Shown here: piece by piece, positions 33,465-43,600 of the stretch
Numbering within the stretch: position 1 is the stretch's first letter
How the letters are laid out: each line of letters opens with the position of its first letter
From: Nostoc sphaeroides
GTDB lineage: Bacteria > Cyanobacteriota > Cyanobacteriia > Cyanobacteriales > Nostocaceae
Direction of reading: 5' to 3'
DNA: 64,000 bases
NCBI RefSeq assembly: GCF_003443655.1
Contig: NZ_CP031941.1
Location: forward strand, 2,289,501 to 2,353,500
The notes under the pieces: model-generated
The model's input: the letters and a program-made list of their open reading frames with translations, nothing else
Database searches by the model: none
What the model was told of the DNA's origin: nothing
Position numbers and translations under genes: made by a program

Positions 33465-34433
33465 ATGACAGAAGTAATTAAATCCGGGGGCCTAAATAAC
33501 ATCGATTCCATTGAGTTTGAAAAGCGGTGCTTGCACAAAGCCAGAGAAACAGGCGATCGCAATGGGGAAGTCGTTTGTTTAGCAAGTTTGGGCAATGCTT
33601 ACCAGTCACTTGGCGAGTATCACCTGGCAATTGAGTTTTATCAGCAGTGGTTGGATATAGCGAAAGAAATAGGCGATCGCTTAGGGGAAGCTAAATCTTT
33701 ATCTGGGTTGGGTAACTCTTACCAATCACTGGGAAAATACCAGCGAGCGATTGAATTTTATCATCAGTGGTTGAGCATCACCAGGAAAATAGGCGATCGC
33801 ACTGGCGAAGGCATTTGCTTGGGAAGCTTGGGCAATACTTATGAATACCTGGGCAAGTATGAACAAGCGATCGAATTTTATCAGCAGTGGTTGAGTATCA
33901 GCAAGAAAATAGGCGATTGGACTGGGGAATGCATTTGTCTGGGAAGTTTGGGCAATACTTATGAATCGTTGGGGCAATACCAACTGGCAATTAAGTTTTA
34001 CCAGCAATGGTTAGAACTGGCAAGATTCATCTGCGATGCCTACGGCGGGCATTGCCAACGCAACGGGGAAGCCATGGCCTTAAGTGCGTTGGGTAATGCT
34101 TATAATGCTCTAGGACAGTACCAAAAGGCGGTTGAGTTTCATCAATATTCATTAGATATCAGAAGAAATCTTGATGACCAAAATGCAGAAGCAAACGCCT
34201 GGTTTAATTTGGGTCTGGTCTTAGAAAAAATCAATCGAGAATCAGAAGCGATGGATGCTTTTTGCAATGCCCGCGAATTATATCATACAATGGGACTCGA
34301 TGCAAGTCTGCAAGATTGTAACCATGCCATTGAGCTTCTTTCTCAAAATATTGCAAGTGCAGCATCTCCCTTCTGGTTAGGGAGATGGTTCAGTCATTTG
34401 TCGCAGTTCATCAAAGCTGATTCTAACGATTGA
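33465..34433 (+). CDS. TPR protein with 40-residue repeats
   Basis: 322 residues containing about six TPR units of 40 residues (the LGN/kinesin-light-chain-like spacing): GNAYQSLGEYHLAIEFYQQWLDIAKEIGDRLGEA and copies. Four units at 25-185 are nearly identical, so the array expanded recently. The unit codons for GDR carry the HIP1 sequence GGCGATCGC at exact 120-bp intervals (33552, 33672, 33792), with a decayed copy at 33912. The C-terminal 60 residues end in a hydrophobic FWLGRWFSHL segment. It is a protein-interaction scaffold; partners are unknown. Confidence 0.85.
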   Translation: MTEVIKSGGLNNIDSIEFEKRCLHKARETGDRNGEVVCLASLGNAYQSLGEYHLAIEFYQQWLDIAKEIGDRLGEAKSLSGLGNSYQSLGKYQRAIEFYHQWLSITRKIGDRTGEGICLGSLGNTYEYLGKYEQAIEFYQQWLSISKKIGDWTGECICLGSLGNTYESLGQYQLAIKFYQQWLELARFICDAYGGHCQRNGEAMALSALGNAYNALGQYQKAVEFHQYSLDIRRNLDDQNAEANAWFNLGLVLEKINRESEAMDAFCNARELYHTMGLDASLQDCNHAIELLSQNIASAASPFWLGRWFSHLSQFIKADSND

Positions 34434-34462
34434 CATATTCCCCCGAATACAGCGAGATTACA

Positions 34463-35044
34463 TCAAGAGGACGGGTATTGGTTGAATACCGCAACAGAGT
34501 CCTTGCGATCAAAAGAAAGCACATAAAACGGGTCTTTTCGATCCCCCATCTCCATCCCAGGAGTGCCTACAGGCATTTGCGGAACAGATAAACCAGCAAC
34601 ATTTGGCTTTTCTTGAAGCAAACGTTTGATGTCGTCTGCTGGGACGTGTCCTTCGATAACATATCCATTAACAATTGCTGTGTGGCAAGATGACAAGTTA
34701 TCTGGCACATTGTACTTTTGTTTGACTGTTTCGATGTCAGGCGTAGAAAAGTCTGTGATTTGAAAACCTTGTGTCTTTAAGTGGTCAATCCACCCACCAC
34801 AACAATTACAATCAGGACTGTGATATACAGTTGCATTTAGCGCTGTTGATTTTAATGGTGTCTGTTTATCTTGGATACCTTTAGTAGTACTTACCAGTTG
34901 AGCATTACTCATCGGAGCAGTGCTTCCCAATATGCTTAACACTCCGACTGTTAGACAAAATATTACCACTGCACGTACAGCAACACGTACCAAGATAGGA
35001 GGTAAGCATTTTTGCCAGCAATAAATAAATTGTTTGTACGACAT
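34463..35044 (-). CDS. Exported DUF411 (metal-binding-like) protein
   Basis: 193 residues: a signal or anchor segment at about 18-48, then a DUF411 domain from about 70. Signature elements are VYHSPDCNCCGGWIDHL (CxCC), a later SCHTAIVNGYVIEGHVPADDIKRLL, and PGLSVPQMPVGTPGME-type sequence. DUF411 proteins are often found with copper or cobalt-zinc-cadmium resistance genes and probably bind metal through the CxCC. No such genes are adjacent here. It is tail to tail with the TPR gene. Confidence 0.87.
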   Translation of the reverse strand: MSYKQFIYCWQKCLPPILVRVAVRAVVIFCLTVGVLSILGSTAPMSNAQLVSTTKGIQDKQTPLKSTALNATVYHSPDCNCCGGWIDHLKTQGFQITDFSTPDIETVKQKYNVPDNLSSCHTAIVNGYVIEGHVPADDIKRLLQEKPNVAGLSVPQMPVGTPGMEMGDRKDPFYVLSFDRKDSVAVFNQYPSS

Positions 35045-35294
35045 CTGAGACTTCCTAAGTACAACATTGCATAAGTTTGTTGTAACAAATTCCCTTCAAA
35101 AAAACTCTGCGTACCTTTGCGCCCCTCTGCGTTTAAAAATACTACGACCCTTACGCGGTAGAAGTCATTATAACAGTGCTAATATGTCAAATATTGGCAT
35201 TTTTTAACTTCTAAGTTGTGGTTCTAGAAAACAACAACTCTACTACATCAGCCCTCTGTTTTCTATATTCTTGTTTTGGCGAAGGTACTGAATT

Positions 35295-36248
35295 ATTAAC
35301 CCATTTGCACCACTTGTAGGACAACAGCAAGCCATAGAATTACTCACTCAGGCTGCCCTTCAAAATCGGGTTGCTCCAGCGTATCTATTTGTAGGGCCAG
35401 ATGGTGTAGGAAGAAGTTTAGCAGCCAAGTGTTTTGTGGAATTGCTATTTTCTAATGAGATGGGAGTCACTGCGGCTTTACAAAACCGTTTGCGTCAAGG
35501 GAACCATCCATCTTTGTTGTGGGTGCAACCGACGTACCAATACCAGGGACAACGATTAACAGCAGCAGAAGCGGCCGAAAAAGGACTTAAGCGTAAAGCA
35601 CCACCTGTAATTCGGCTAGAGCAAATTCGGGAAATTACCGAGTTTCTCAGTCGTCCACCCTTGGAAGCGCCGAGGAATGTGGTGGTGCTGGAAGAAGCCC
35701 AAACAATGGCAGAAGCAGCAGCAAATGCTTTACTTAAAACTTTAGAAGAACCGGGACAGGCAACGTTAATTTTAATTGCACCTACCTTAGAGTCTGTTTT
35801 GCCAACTTTGGTATCACGCTGTCAACGCATTCCTTTTTATCGCTTAGATGCACAGTCTTTGGCTGTTGTACTCACACAAACTGGTCATCAAGAAATTTTG
35901 TCAAATCAGGCAGTATTGAGCATAGCAGCTGGCAGTGCCGGAAGTGCGATCGCATCTTACGAGCAATTACAAGCTATTCCTTCAGAGTTACTCGAAGACT
36001 TAAAAAAAGCTCCTGCTTCTTACCGCAAAGCCTTGGAGTTAGCGAAGAAAATTGATAAAGATTTAGATACAGAAGCCCAACTGTGGTTAATTGATTATCT
36101 TCAGCAATTCTACTGGCAGCAGTGGCATCAACCCAGCATCATCAACCAGCTAGAACAATCTCGTAAATACTTACTTTCTTACGCTCAACCACGGCTAGTT
36201 TGGGAATGTCTGCTTTTATCTGTATGCTCAATTGTCAAAGCTTCATAG
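35295..36248 (+). CDS. holB: DNA polymerase III delta-prime subunit, ATT start
   Basis: 317 residues if read from ATT at 35295. Conserved sequence (NPFAPLVGQQQAIELLTQA, then YLFVGPDGVGRSLAAK, the Walker-A-like loop) extends to the very first codons. An in-frame TGA lies at 35289-35291, and no ATG, GTG or TTG exists before 35424. GAAGG (35281-35285) lies 9 nt before the ATT, good ribosome-binding spacing. Other marks are VVLEEAQTMAEAAANALLKTLEEPG (Walker B/SRC region) and LVSRCQRIPF. The zinc-module cysteines of E. coli delta-prime are absent. It is a clamp-loader subunit. A start codon lost by mutation or a sequencing error are the alternatives. Confidence 0.85.
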   Translation: MNPFAPLVGQQQAIELLTQAALQNRVAPAYLFVGPDGVGRSLAAKCFVELLFSNEMGVTAALQNRLRQGNHPSLLWVQPTYQYQGQRLTAAEAAEKGLKRKAPPVIRLEQIREITEFLSRPPLEAPRNVVVLEEAQTMAEAAANALLKTLEEPGQATLILIAPTLESVLPTLVSRCQRIPFYRLDAQSLAVVLTQTGHQEILSNQAVLSIAAGSAGSAIASYEQLQAIPSELLEDLKKAPASYRKALELAKKIDKDLDTEAQLWLIDYLQQFYWQQWHQPSIINQLEQSRKYLLSYAQPRLVWECLLLSVCSIVKAS

Positions 36249-36322
36249 CAAACAAAAGTCTTGCGGAGGATGACTAATAAAGGCTGTCCAATTATTATCT
36301 TTGAAGATTGTACCCTTAACTT

Positions 36323-36943
36323 ATGATGAACTTACCGCAGACAATTCCAGTTCTTCTTTTAGGGACTAGCTTGGCTGTGCTTTCACCTCAAGTTTGTCCT
36401 GCTTTCACTGTTCAAGAGGTAGCTAGTCTTGCCAAAGCATCAAGCGATTTACCAGTAGTCAAATCAGCAGGATTATCCCCTGATATGGATGTACCTTGGT
36501 CGAAAGCCGTGAGAATCGTTGACCCTTTTGAAGGGGAGTTTCTTGGGGTTTTTGACCGCAACTCCTTAGGTGGCTATTTGTTCCGTGAGGGTGCAACGCA
36601 AGTTATTAGTTTGTGGACTCCTTCAAGCATTCGAGTTCTCGTAACTGTAAATTCGGGTGAAGCAAGGTTTCCTTTCTACACCGCAGGTCGTGTGTATCCT
36701 AGACCTGACTTTCTTAGGTTTGTCACTACCAGGAAAGTCGATAAACTTTTGCTCAAGGTCAGGGAAAAAGTTTTTCAAGTAGACGGTTCAACCGGCACTT
36801 TTGCAGTCAGTCAAGAATTAGCCACTGCTTTGAAAAATGCTCCAGATGAGAACTTAGACATCAGACTAGTCTTGGAAGGTGGTCAAACTGTTGATAGCGA
36901 AATTGGCAAAGGGACGGTGAACGCTTGGCGAAACATTTATTAA
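36323..36943 (+). CDS. Exported protein of unknown function
   Basis: 206 residues. A signal peptide spans 1-28 (MMNLPQTIPVLLLGTSLAVL, cleavage near PAF). The mature protein is a compact, mostly beta-strand domain without cysteines (VRIVDPFEGEFLGVFDRNSLGG, TVNSGEARFPFYTAGRVYPRPDFLRFVTT). I do not recognise the family. An alternative ATG is the next codon. It follows holB by 74 bp and could share its transcript. Confidence 0.65.
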   Translation: MMNLPQTIPVLLLGTSLAVLSPQVCPAFTVQEVASLAKASSDLPVVKSAGLSPDMDVPWSKAVRIVDPFEGEFLGVFDRNSLGGYLFREGATQVISLWTPSSIRVLVTVNSGEARFPFYTAGRVYPRPDFLRFVTTRKVDKLLLKVREKVFQVDGSTGTFAVSQELATALKNAPDENLDIRLVLEGGQTVDSEIGKGTVNAWRNIY

Positions 36944-37036
36944 GCGATGCAACGGGCTATACCTACACATTTTAACCCAACTATTATCTATTCTAGGACT
37001 TACGCTGAAAGCCAACTTGGAACTAGCTTTTAGATT

Positions 37037-37162
37037 GTCTCGTTCCCAGTCTTGCCTCGTCAAGAGTCTCCGACTGGGAATGCCTAATTAGAGGCTGCCG
37101 CCTCAAGATTAGCGGCAGAGCCGCAATTGATCTGCATTTCCAGTCTGAGACTGGAAACGAGA
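37037..37162. repeat. Dispersed inverted repeat with TCTCGTTCCCAGTC ends
   Basis: The left end TCTCGTTCCCAGTC and right end GACTGGAAACGAGA are imperfect complements around smaller palindromes (GACTGGGAA, GCGGCAGAGCCGC). It lies in the 590-bp gap 36944-37535, which holds no gene. A half end of family C (AGGACTTACGC) is at 36996. Confidence 0.55.
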
Positions 37163-37173
37163 TTTGAAAAGGG

Positions 37174-37211
37174 TTTTAGCTTAAGTTGACACCTATGAGC
37201 AATGCTGTGCT
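37174..37211. mobile_element. Family D right-end fragment
   Basis: The sequence TTAGCTTAAGTTGACACCTA and the following TGAGCAATGCTGTGC are the terminal part of family D; no partner end is present. This is a solo end left after deletion. Confidence 0.6.
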
Positions 37212-37272
37212 ATTACGAAAGATATGGTTTTTAAGCGGGAATTATATTTTGTATTTTTTGTCAATAGTTATT

Positions 37273-37363
37273 AGGACTTACGCACACTCTACGAATTCTT
37301 GGCGTTCTTGGCGTCTTGGCGGTTCGATAAATTAAGCTTTTCGGCAATTTTTGCGTAAGTCCT
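37273..37363. mobile_element. MITE, family C copy 1
   Basis: 91 bp with ends AGGACTTACGCA and TTGCGTAAGTCCT. The passenger is CTTGGCGTTCTTGGCG plus TCTTGGCGGTTCG, the same words that occupy the family F element at 61310 in reverse orientation. Confidence 0.75.
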
Positions 37364-37535
37364 GGTTATGTAGAGTAGTCAGCTGATAGACATTAAGACA
37401 ATTCTGATCATGCTTATCCTGCAAGTAATCTCGCTAATTAGAGAAAGACTTTGTGTTTCTCTGAGTGGTCACGATAATCATATTCATTTTGAAATTAACC
37501 TACCAGTGAGGAGCTAATTTTAGGCTGGGGAGTTG

Positions 37536-38894
37536 TCAAAGTTTCTGCCCTGCGTAAATCGATCGGACTTCGCCGTTACGGCGGATAACAGCTTCACCAT
37601 TACTTACATCGACTAATGTCCAACCGCTTTCGCCGATACTTTCACCCATATTGACGCGGCGAGTTACGCCATCAATTTTAAACAAAGCGGCAGATTTGTT
37701 GCCTAACTCTAGTAATCCTTCTAAGGTATTACTCGGAGCCTCTGCGATCGCAACTGCCGGATATACTTGTTCTTGGATAATAGTTGGTTCTGACTCTGGG
37801 GCGAGGGCTGCACGTAATGCAACTACTGGTAATGCAGGCAGAGGGCTGGGTGTTTGCCGCACGGTAATCGGTGCAGTTTTCGCCGCTACAGGTTTAAGTT
37901 CGGCTCTTACAGCCGCAGCTAACATGTTGACAGTTACAGGCTTGGCAGCTTGTCGCACTGTATTCAGGGCATTTTTCACAACATCCGGTTTAGATCCCTG
38001 TAACGCACTCGCAACTTGTGGTAAAACTATAGGACTACCAGGAATAGCCGGCAGGGCGTAGCGCATTGGCGACGGCGCTTGATAAACAGGAACGTAAATG
38101 CGCTCAACAACACTTCCAGAACGGTTGGGGGCTGATGGTGTATTATTAGCTAGAAGTGGAAGTGATGGTAGATTACCAGTTGTTTGGCTCTTGCCAAGGG
38201 CTATTTGGTTAGTATTTGTCTGACTGGAAAATCCTGGGCTGGCAGATTTTTGATTGGGCATTGCTTCTTGCTTATCTATAACTGCCAGCGATTGCAGCAT
38301 GTAGTCAACTAAATCTGCCTCAATTTCTACTTTTGTTGGCAACCGTGACTGCGGTTGCGGCACTAAAAAAGCTGGCTGGGTAAAGTTGGTATTTAAAAGA
38401 TATACGACTCCAGACTGTACCAAGTAGATAGTACCAGCGATCGCCACGCCTAAAGTTGTTCCCACCATCAGCAGTTTGCCCAAATTTCGACTACTTTTCT
38501 GACGCTTTCTACTAACTCTTTTTACGGAGGCGGTGTCAAATACAACGGTACTCAAGTGTTTGTGGTTATGAGCAACTGACTGTACTGCTTGGTTTACTGC
38601 GTTTGGTAAGATAATCTGCGGTATTGTCGTAACTGTTTGCACCACGTTTTCTGGAGGCGACTGGCGTTGATATTGGGGAGAAACCCCAGCAACAAACTGG
38701 TTGGATTTCTTCTGCCTACTTTGCCTAACGGTTTGAGAAAGCAGATTACTACTAACATCCAGAATGGAGTCGATATCGGCAAAGAGTTCATCCATTAGAC
38801 CATCAGCATAGTTTTCTATCGACCAAGGCTCGTTGGCGATTAAGTCTTCTGATGGTTCCGGTACTATGAGACGGGTGCTGGCTTCTTGTAACAT
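37536..38894 (-). CDS. Single-pass protein with C-terminal PilP/GspC-like domain
   Basis: 452 residues: a cytoplasmic N-terminus with an acidic DGLMDELFADIDSILDVSS helix, a basic block (KRVSRKRQKSSR) before a TM helix at about 141-160, a long Pro/Ala/Ser/Gln-rich linker, and a C-terminal beta domain at about 393-452. The last domain, SAALFKIDGVTRRVNMGESI followed by WTLVDVSNGEAVIRRNGEV, has the pattern of PilP/GspC-type periplasmic domains. This suggests a link to a pilus or secretion envelope complex. Confidence in that role is low; the topology is clear. Confidence 0.65.
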   Translation of the reverse strand: MLQEASTRLIVPEPSEDLIANEPWSIENYADGLMDELFADIDSILDVSSNLLSQTVRQSRQKKSNQFVAGVSPQYQRQSPPENVVQTVTTIPQIILPNAVNQAVQSVAHNHKHLSTVVFDTASVKRVSRKRQKSSRNLGKLLMVGTTLGVAIAGTIYLVQSGVVYLLNTNFTQPAFLVPQPQSRLPTKVEIEADLVDYMLQSLAVIDKQEAMPNQKSASPGFSSQTNTNQIALGKSQTTGNLPSLPLLANNTPSAPNRSGSVVERIYVPVYQAPSPMRYALPAIPGSPIVLPQVASALQGSKPDVVKNALNTVRQAAKPVTVNMLAAAVRAELKPVAAKTAPITVRQTPSPLPALPVVALRAALAPESEPTIIQEQVYPAVAIAEAPSNTLEGLLELGNKSAALFKIDGVTRRVNMGESIGESGWTLVDVSNGEAVIRRNGEVRSIYAGQKL

Positions 38895-39103
38895 AGACTT
38901 TCTGGGTTGTTGCTAGGACGAGGAAACGCCGCGCCTACTGCCTCTTAATTAGGATTACAGATAAAATATCCAATCTACCGTCTGATTGAGACGAGTTGGT
39001 TGAGCGTTGGTATTAAAGTCAACTTTAATCTGGGGATTGTTGATGATGCCACTACTAATATTTATGTCATCTATCATACCAATCCCCCTCCCTACTACTA
39101 TAC

Positions 39104-41047
39104 TCAGTCTTTATCAAGTTTGTGTGAAGCTAACGCTGGAAACTCCGACTGGCTCTTGATTCTACGCAATTCTAAATATAATAATAAAGCGTTAACGTCT
39201 GCTGGGTTCACACCACCAATACGTGCAGCTTGACCAAGAGTGAGTGGTTTTACGTGAGTTAGCTTTTCCCGCGCCTCTTTGGATAGGGTATCAATTATTG
39301 TATAATCCAAATCCGCAGGTAACTGGCGGTGTGCTTGGCGAGCAATTTGGTCAATCTGATTTTGTTGCCTAGCGAGATAGCCAGAATACTTGATGTCAAT
39401 TTCTGCGCCTTCTTTCTCGGCGCGGTTGAGGTTGGGGTTTCCAAGGGCGAACCTGTCGAGGTCAACGTAATGGAATCCGGGACGGCGCAGCAAGTCGTTG
39501 AGGGTAATTGAACCTTTAATTAATTGCTGGGTATTAGATGCGATCGCTATTCCTATTTCATCATGTTCTTTGACTCGTGTGGCTTGCAATCTTTGCTTTT
39601 CTGTGGTAATATTGGCTTGCTTTTGGGTAAATAGATCCCAACGGCGATCGTCAATTAAACCGATTTCCCGTCCCAAGGGTGTCAAGCGTTGGTCGGCATT
39701 GTCAGAACGCAATATCAATCGGTACTCAGACCTACTGGTGAGCATCCGGTAAGGTTCCCGCAGGTCTTTTGTACACAAGTCATCAACTAGCGTCCCAATG
39801 TAACTTTGCTCGCGGGCAAAGACAATCATTTCTTGAGAGCGAACAAATCGAACTGCGTTAATTCCTGCCACCAGCCCTTGAGCTGCGGCTTCTTCATAAC
39901 CTGTAGTGCCGTTAATCTGCCCAGCACAAAACAGTCCGGCAATCTTTTTAGTCATCAGTGTGGGGTAACACTGAGTTGCAGGTAAATAGTCATATTCCAC
40001 AGCATACGCCGGACGCAGCATCACACATTTTTCCAAACCGGGGAGAGTCCGTAACATTTGCAGTTGCAAATTTTCGGGTAACCCTGTGGAAAACCCTTGG
40101 ATATAAAGTTCGGGTATATCCCTTCCTTCTGGTTCAATAAAGATTTGATGGCTTTCCTTATCGGCAAAGCGGACAATTTTATCTTCAATACTGGGACAAT
40201 AACGCGGCCCTTTCGCTTCCACCCAACCGCCATAAACTGGTGACAGGTGCAAATTTTCCTGAATTAGGCGATGGGTTTCGGCAGTTGTGCGGGTAATGTA
40301 GCAAGGCATTTGTTCCCGTTCTACCCACGCCTCTGGGTCAAAGCTAAACCAGCGTATATCTTCATCCCCTGGCTGGATGAGCATTTTACTATAATCTACC
40401 GATCGCTTGTCTACCCGCGCTGGAGTTCCAGTTTTGAGTCTGCCGGTTTCAAATCCCAGGCGATTTAGGGTTTGTGTCAATCCTTCAGCCGCAAATTCTC
40501 CTGCACGTCCGGCTGGCATTGATTTGTTACCAACCCAAATTTTCCCCCCCAGGAAGGTGCCAGTTGTCAAGATGACTGCTTTACACTGGAACCCGACACC
40601 AAAATAAGTTTCAACGCCGATGACTTCACCGTTAGCGCCCAGCACTAAATCTGTTGTCATACTTTCGCGGATTGTCAAGTTTTCTTGGTTCTCGACAATA
40701 TTCTTCATCACTGATGCATATTCGCGCTTGTCTGTCTGGGCGCGTAATGCCCAAACAGCAGGCCCCCGTGAAGAGTTGAGGATACGTTTTTGTAGGTAGG
40801 TGCGGTCTGCTACTTTACCAATTTCCCCGCCGAGTGCATCTACCTCATGAGTCAACTGAGATTTGGCTGGGCCACCCACTGCTGGATTACAAGGTTGCCA
40901 AGCGATTCTATCCAAGTTGAGCGTCAATAGCAGGGTACGACAACCGAGGCGTGCAGAGGCGAGAGCTGCTTCGCAACCGGAGTGACCTGCACCGACGACT
41001 ATGACATCAAAAGCGTCTTGGAATTCAACGGAATTGTGCATGGTCAT
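39104..41047 (-). CDS. mnmG: tRNA uridine-5-carboxymethylaminomethyl modification enzyme MnmG
   Basis: About 647 residues from the ATG at 41047; the frame is open 30 codons further upstream, but family members begin near [21 protein letters not shown]. Key elements are the FAD motif [41 protein letters not shown] with the following [14 protein letters not shown] and the C-terminal helical domain [17 protein letters not shown] ... [18 protein letters not shown]. With MnmE it installs cmnm5 on wobble U34 of several tRNAs. No mnmE is nearby. Confidence 0.95.
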   Translation of the reverse strand: MTMHNSVEFQDAFDVIVVGAGHSGCEAALASARLGCRTLLLTLNLDRIAWQPCNPAVGGPAKSQLTHEVDALGGEIGKVADRTYLQKRILNSSRGPAVWALRAQTDKREYASVMKNIVENQENLTIRESMTTDLVLGANGEVIGVETYFGVGFQCKAVILTTGTFLGGKIWVGNKSMPAGRAGEFAAEGLTQTLNRLGFETGRLKTGTPARVDKRSVDYSKMLIQPGDEDIRWFSFDPEAWVEREQMPCYITRTTAETHRLIQENLHLSPVYGGWVEAKGPRYCPSIEDKIVRFADKESHQIFIEPEGRDIPELYIQGFSTGLPENLQLQMLRTLPGLEKCVMLRPAYAVEYDYLPATQCYPTLMTKKIAGLFCAGQINGTTGYEEAAAQGLVAGINAVRFVRSQEMIVFAREQSYIGTLVDDLCTKDLREPYRMLTSRSEYRLILRSDNADQRLTPLGREIGLIDDRRWDLFTQKQANITTEKQRLQATRVKEHDEIGIAIASNTQQLIKGSITLNDLLRRPGFHYVDLDRFALGNPNLNRAEKEGAEIDIKYSGYLARQQNQIDQIARQAHRQLPADLDYTIIDTLSKEAREKLTHVKPLTLGQAARIGGVNPADVNALLLYLELRRIKSQSEFPALASHKLDKD

Positions 41048-41559
41048 ACTTACAGGATCAGCTTGCTGAGAGTTCTTTTCAATTTTAACTGTTCCAGTGG
41101 TTTCAGGGATGTAACTTTCTGATAAAAAAGTTATCAAATTTACTAGTACTGAATTAAAGGTAATTTTCTTTTTTTAACTTGAGGATTAAGTAAAAATATA
41201 ATCTTTTTAAAATTTGTGACAATCTTCCGGGTTGTTTATTACAACTATTGTTCCCATGTTTAGCAATTAGCACAAATTTGATTGATTGCTGAGAGATATT
41301 AGATATGCATAAAACTATAGCAGTCTTATTTAATTCGTGAAAAATATCAAGAAGAAAACGAACCGCAAAGTACGCCAAGGTTGCAAAGGGAAGAAATAAT
41401 AAAGAGATATATAGTTTATAAAAATTATTTAGGAGTGATATATAGATTAATGTAAATAACTAACTTGTGTTTTTAACTAACTAACTAACTAATTAACAAT
41501 AAATATATCTCAGCATTTTCTTAACTTTATTCTGGAATCAATTCAGTAATTATTTAGAA
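41048..41559. other. AT-rich intergenic region
   Basis: No gene. A fragment related to the AACGAACCGC passenger is at 41357-41390, and a short TAAC tandem run (ACTAACTAACTAACTAA) at about 41476-41492. The promoter of the following peptidase gene is expected here. Confidence 0.45.
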
Positions 41560-42432
41560 ATGAAACTTACTCTTAAAAAGCAAAGGAATATTACTAGATT
41601 TTTAAGAAAGGCAACTTTCGTCAGTATAGTTATTTTGATGATTTTTGTATTAGTAGCTAGTAATGAAATTACCCACCACAAAGTTGCGATAACTGCCCAA
41701 CCATTAAATGGATGCCTGAGTACTGATTCATTACTTTGTACACATACCTTTAAAAAGACGACATTAGAACCATTTCTTCCCGATCCAAAATTAAATGCTC
41801 AACAGCGTTTTTTATCTGCGATCGCTAGGAAGTTACCCATAGTTCCCCAGCCTGGTACTTATGAATATATTTTGCTGCGAAACTATGGCGCAGTCTTTGT
41901 AAATCAAAATGTCGAAATTAAACTACCGCAAAAAAATATTTTTGCTAATGAACAAGAAACCCAAGAGTTTCAAGGTAGTTTAACAATGAGTCATGTTGAT
42001 GGCACTAAAGATTGTTATTTACAAAAATCGGCGGCTGATGCTTTAAATAAAGCGCGAATCCAGCAACAAATACCACTAAAATCTGGTTATGGTTCTGGTG
42101 ATTGTACTCGCACTTTCAATACGAATTTAAGATTTTGGCACAAATATGCTAACAATCAAATTTTGGCGAAAGTTCAACAGGGCAAAGAAACAAAAATTCT
42201 CGGTGTGGTTGCACCTCCTGGAACTTCACAACATCTCTGGGGATTAGCAATTGATTTACGCGTAGGTAGTAAAGAACAAAGAAAAGCTCTTAATCAAAAT
42301 GGTTGGTTTCAAACTGTACAAAATGATGTTCCACATTGGAGTTATGTGGGTTTAACTGAAGAGAATTTACCTCTGTTTGGTTTTAACAAACAAGTTATCC
42401 GAGGCATTATTTATTGGATTACCCCACTTTAA
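41560..42432 (+). CDS. VanY-like D,D-carboxypeptidase (peptidase M15)
   Basis: 290 residues with an N-terminal TM or signal anchor at about 20-38. The M15 zinc site appears as APPGTSQHLWGLAIDLRV (His and Asp ligands) and DVPHWSYVG (third His). The usual Glu two residues before the last His is Asp-Val here, which is a deviation. Two Cys in the central region (GTKDCYL, GSGDCTRTF) may pair. It would trim D-Ala from peptidoglycan stem peptides in the periplasm. It is monocistronic. Confidence 0.8.
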   Translation: MKLTLKKQRNITRFLRKATFVSIVILMIFVLVASNEITHHKVAITAQPLNGCLSTDSLLCTHTFKKTTLEPFLPDPKLNAQQRFLSAIARKLPIVPQPGTYEYILLRNYGAVFVNQNVEIKLPQKNIFANEQETQEFQGSLTMSHVDGTKDCYLQKSAADALNKARIQQQIPLKSGYGSGDCTRTFNTNLRFWHKYANNQILAKVQQGKETKILGVVAPPGTSQHLWGLAIDLRVGSKEQRKALNQNGWFQTVQNDVPHWSYVGLTEENLPLFGFNKQVIRGIIYWITPL

Positions 42433-42584
42433 TTATTAATATCATTTAATACAGAATTAGACATGCTATTAAACGGACATGATGTAAGTTTCTGCAATCA
42501 TACATAAGCATCAAGTTTTTATAAGCAATTGAATAGATTGAATAAATTTAAAAATAAAACTTTTTTATCTTTAGCTCCGTTATT

Positions 42585-42617
42585 CAACTCTTGTAAAAGT
42601 AGTATTTACAAGAGTTG
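42585..42617 (-). terminator. 3' hairpin of paralogue 1
   Basis: Perfect 13-bp arms CAACTCTTGTAAA/TTTACAAGAGTTG, 24 bp beyond the stop codon of the gene at 42641. The same hairpin is found behind the two paralogues (44302-44334, 46502-46534). There is no immediate T-run, so terminator function is likely by position rather than by sequence. Confidence 0.55.
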
Positions 42618-42640
42618 AACAAAGAGTACCCTAACGACTG

Positions 42641-43600
42641 TTATTCATTAACAATCGTAAAGCCTTCATAATCAATGGCTCCAGTCGAAGCACTTGGTAA
42701 ATTAACGGTACCAAGTAAGGTGGCGGTTGCAAAGCCAGCACCATTAGTACCAGTAGCACTACCTAAACCTAGACCTGATGCAGCAAGTTCATCTTGGTAG
42801 CCTGTGATCTCATACACAGCGCCATTTTCCAGCAAAGCCAACAATCTTTGAGAACCGCTGTTAGTAAATGCCAATCCAGAATCTAAATCAACATTCAGAG
42901 CTTGCCCTGAAGGAGTTCTCAAAGTAATCGGTGCAGATAGCTCACCAGTGAGCAAATCTACTTTGTGAAGCTGGTTGCCATCTCCATCACCACTAGTGAA
43001 ATCGCTAGCAAGAGCGCGAGTTCTACCAGGATTGAGATTGTCGATAGCTAATCCATCGGCATGTTTTCCAGGGTTGGTAGGTTGAGTTCCTTGTCTTTGT
43101 GCAGCAGTAGTAGGTGCGCCAAAGCCGTCTACAAGGGTAACAGTTCCAGGGTTAGCTGTAGTAATTTTATAAAGAGAGCTTCCTACGGGCGTCTCAGCAT
43201 CCGATGAAATGTTGTATAGAACAATTGGTTGACCAGTTACTGAATAGTCACGTCCAAAGTCAGCACCTGAGTCAAACCCAAAACGACGTAGGTCAGATGG
43301 TGTAGCTGTTGCTGAGACCGTGACTGGAGCAAAAGGCTGATCTACATTATTAACGACAACAACAGGACCAGGTATTGTATTAGAACCACGCGCTTCGTTA
43401 ACCGCACTTGCTCTTCCGGTAATGGGGTTAGTTCCCAAACCTTCTAGTTCTGCGTTATTAATATTCGCAGCAGTGATTTCGCCTACTTTTTCGGGAGTAG
43501 TAGCAAGGGGGCTTATGGGGAAGCGGTAAACTGCGAATTGTTCTCCAGCTTGTCTAGGATTGATATCCGCATCTCCAATGGTATAGCCGTAAAGAACCAT
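42641..43600 (-). CDS. Triplicated beta-propeller-like protein, paralogue 1
   Basis: 319 residues from the ATG at 43600, set by AAGGAG 9 nt upstream and by equivalence among the three copies. The open frame extends 37 codons further, but in paralogue 3 that extension is in another frame. The sequence is built from short beta repeats: LEGLGTNPITGRASAVNEAR, SSLYKITTANPGTVTLV, ADGLAIDNLNP, LHKVDLLTGELSAPITLRTPSG, LAFTNSGSQRLLALLENGAVYEITGY. Such blades suggest a propeller fold like DUF4394 or SdiA-regulated proteins. No signal peptide is present. The C-terminus GAIDYEGFTIVNE is invariant. Function unknown. Confidence 0.75.
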   Translation of the reverse strand: MVLYGYTIGDADINPRQAGEQFAVYRFPISPLATTPEKVGEITAANINNAELEGLGTNPITGRASAVNEARGSNTIPGPVVVVNNVDQPFAPVTVSATATPSDLRRFGFDSGADFGRDYSVTGQPIVLYNISSDAETPVGSSLYKITTANPGTVTLVDGFGAPTTAAQRQGTQPTNPGKHADGLAIDNLNPGRTRALASDFTSGDGDGNQLHKVDLLTGELSAPITLRTPSGQALNVDLDSGLAFTNSGSQRLLALLENGAVYEITGYQDELAASGLGLGSATGTNGAGFATATLLGTVNLPSASTGAIDYEGFTIVNE

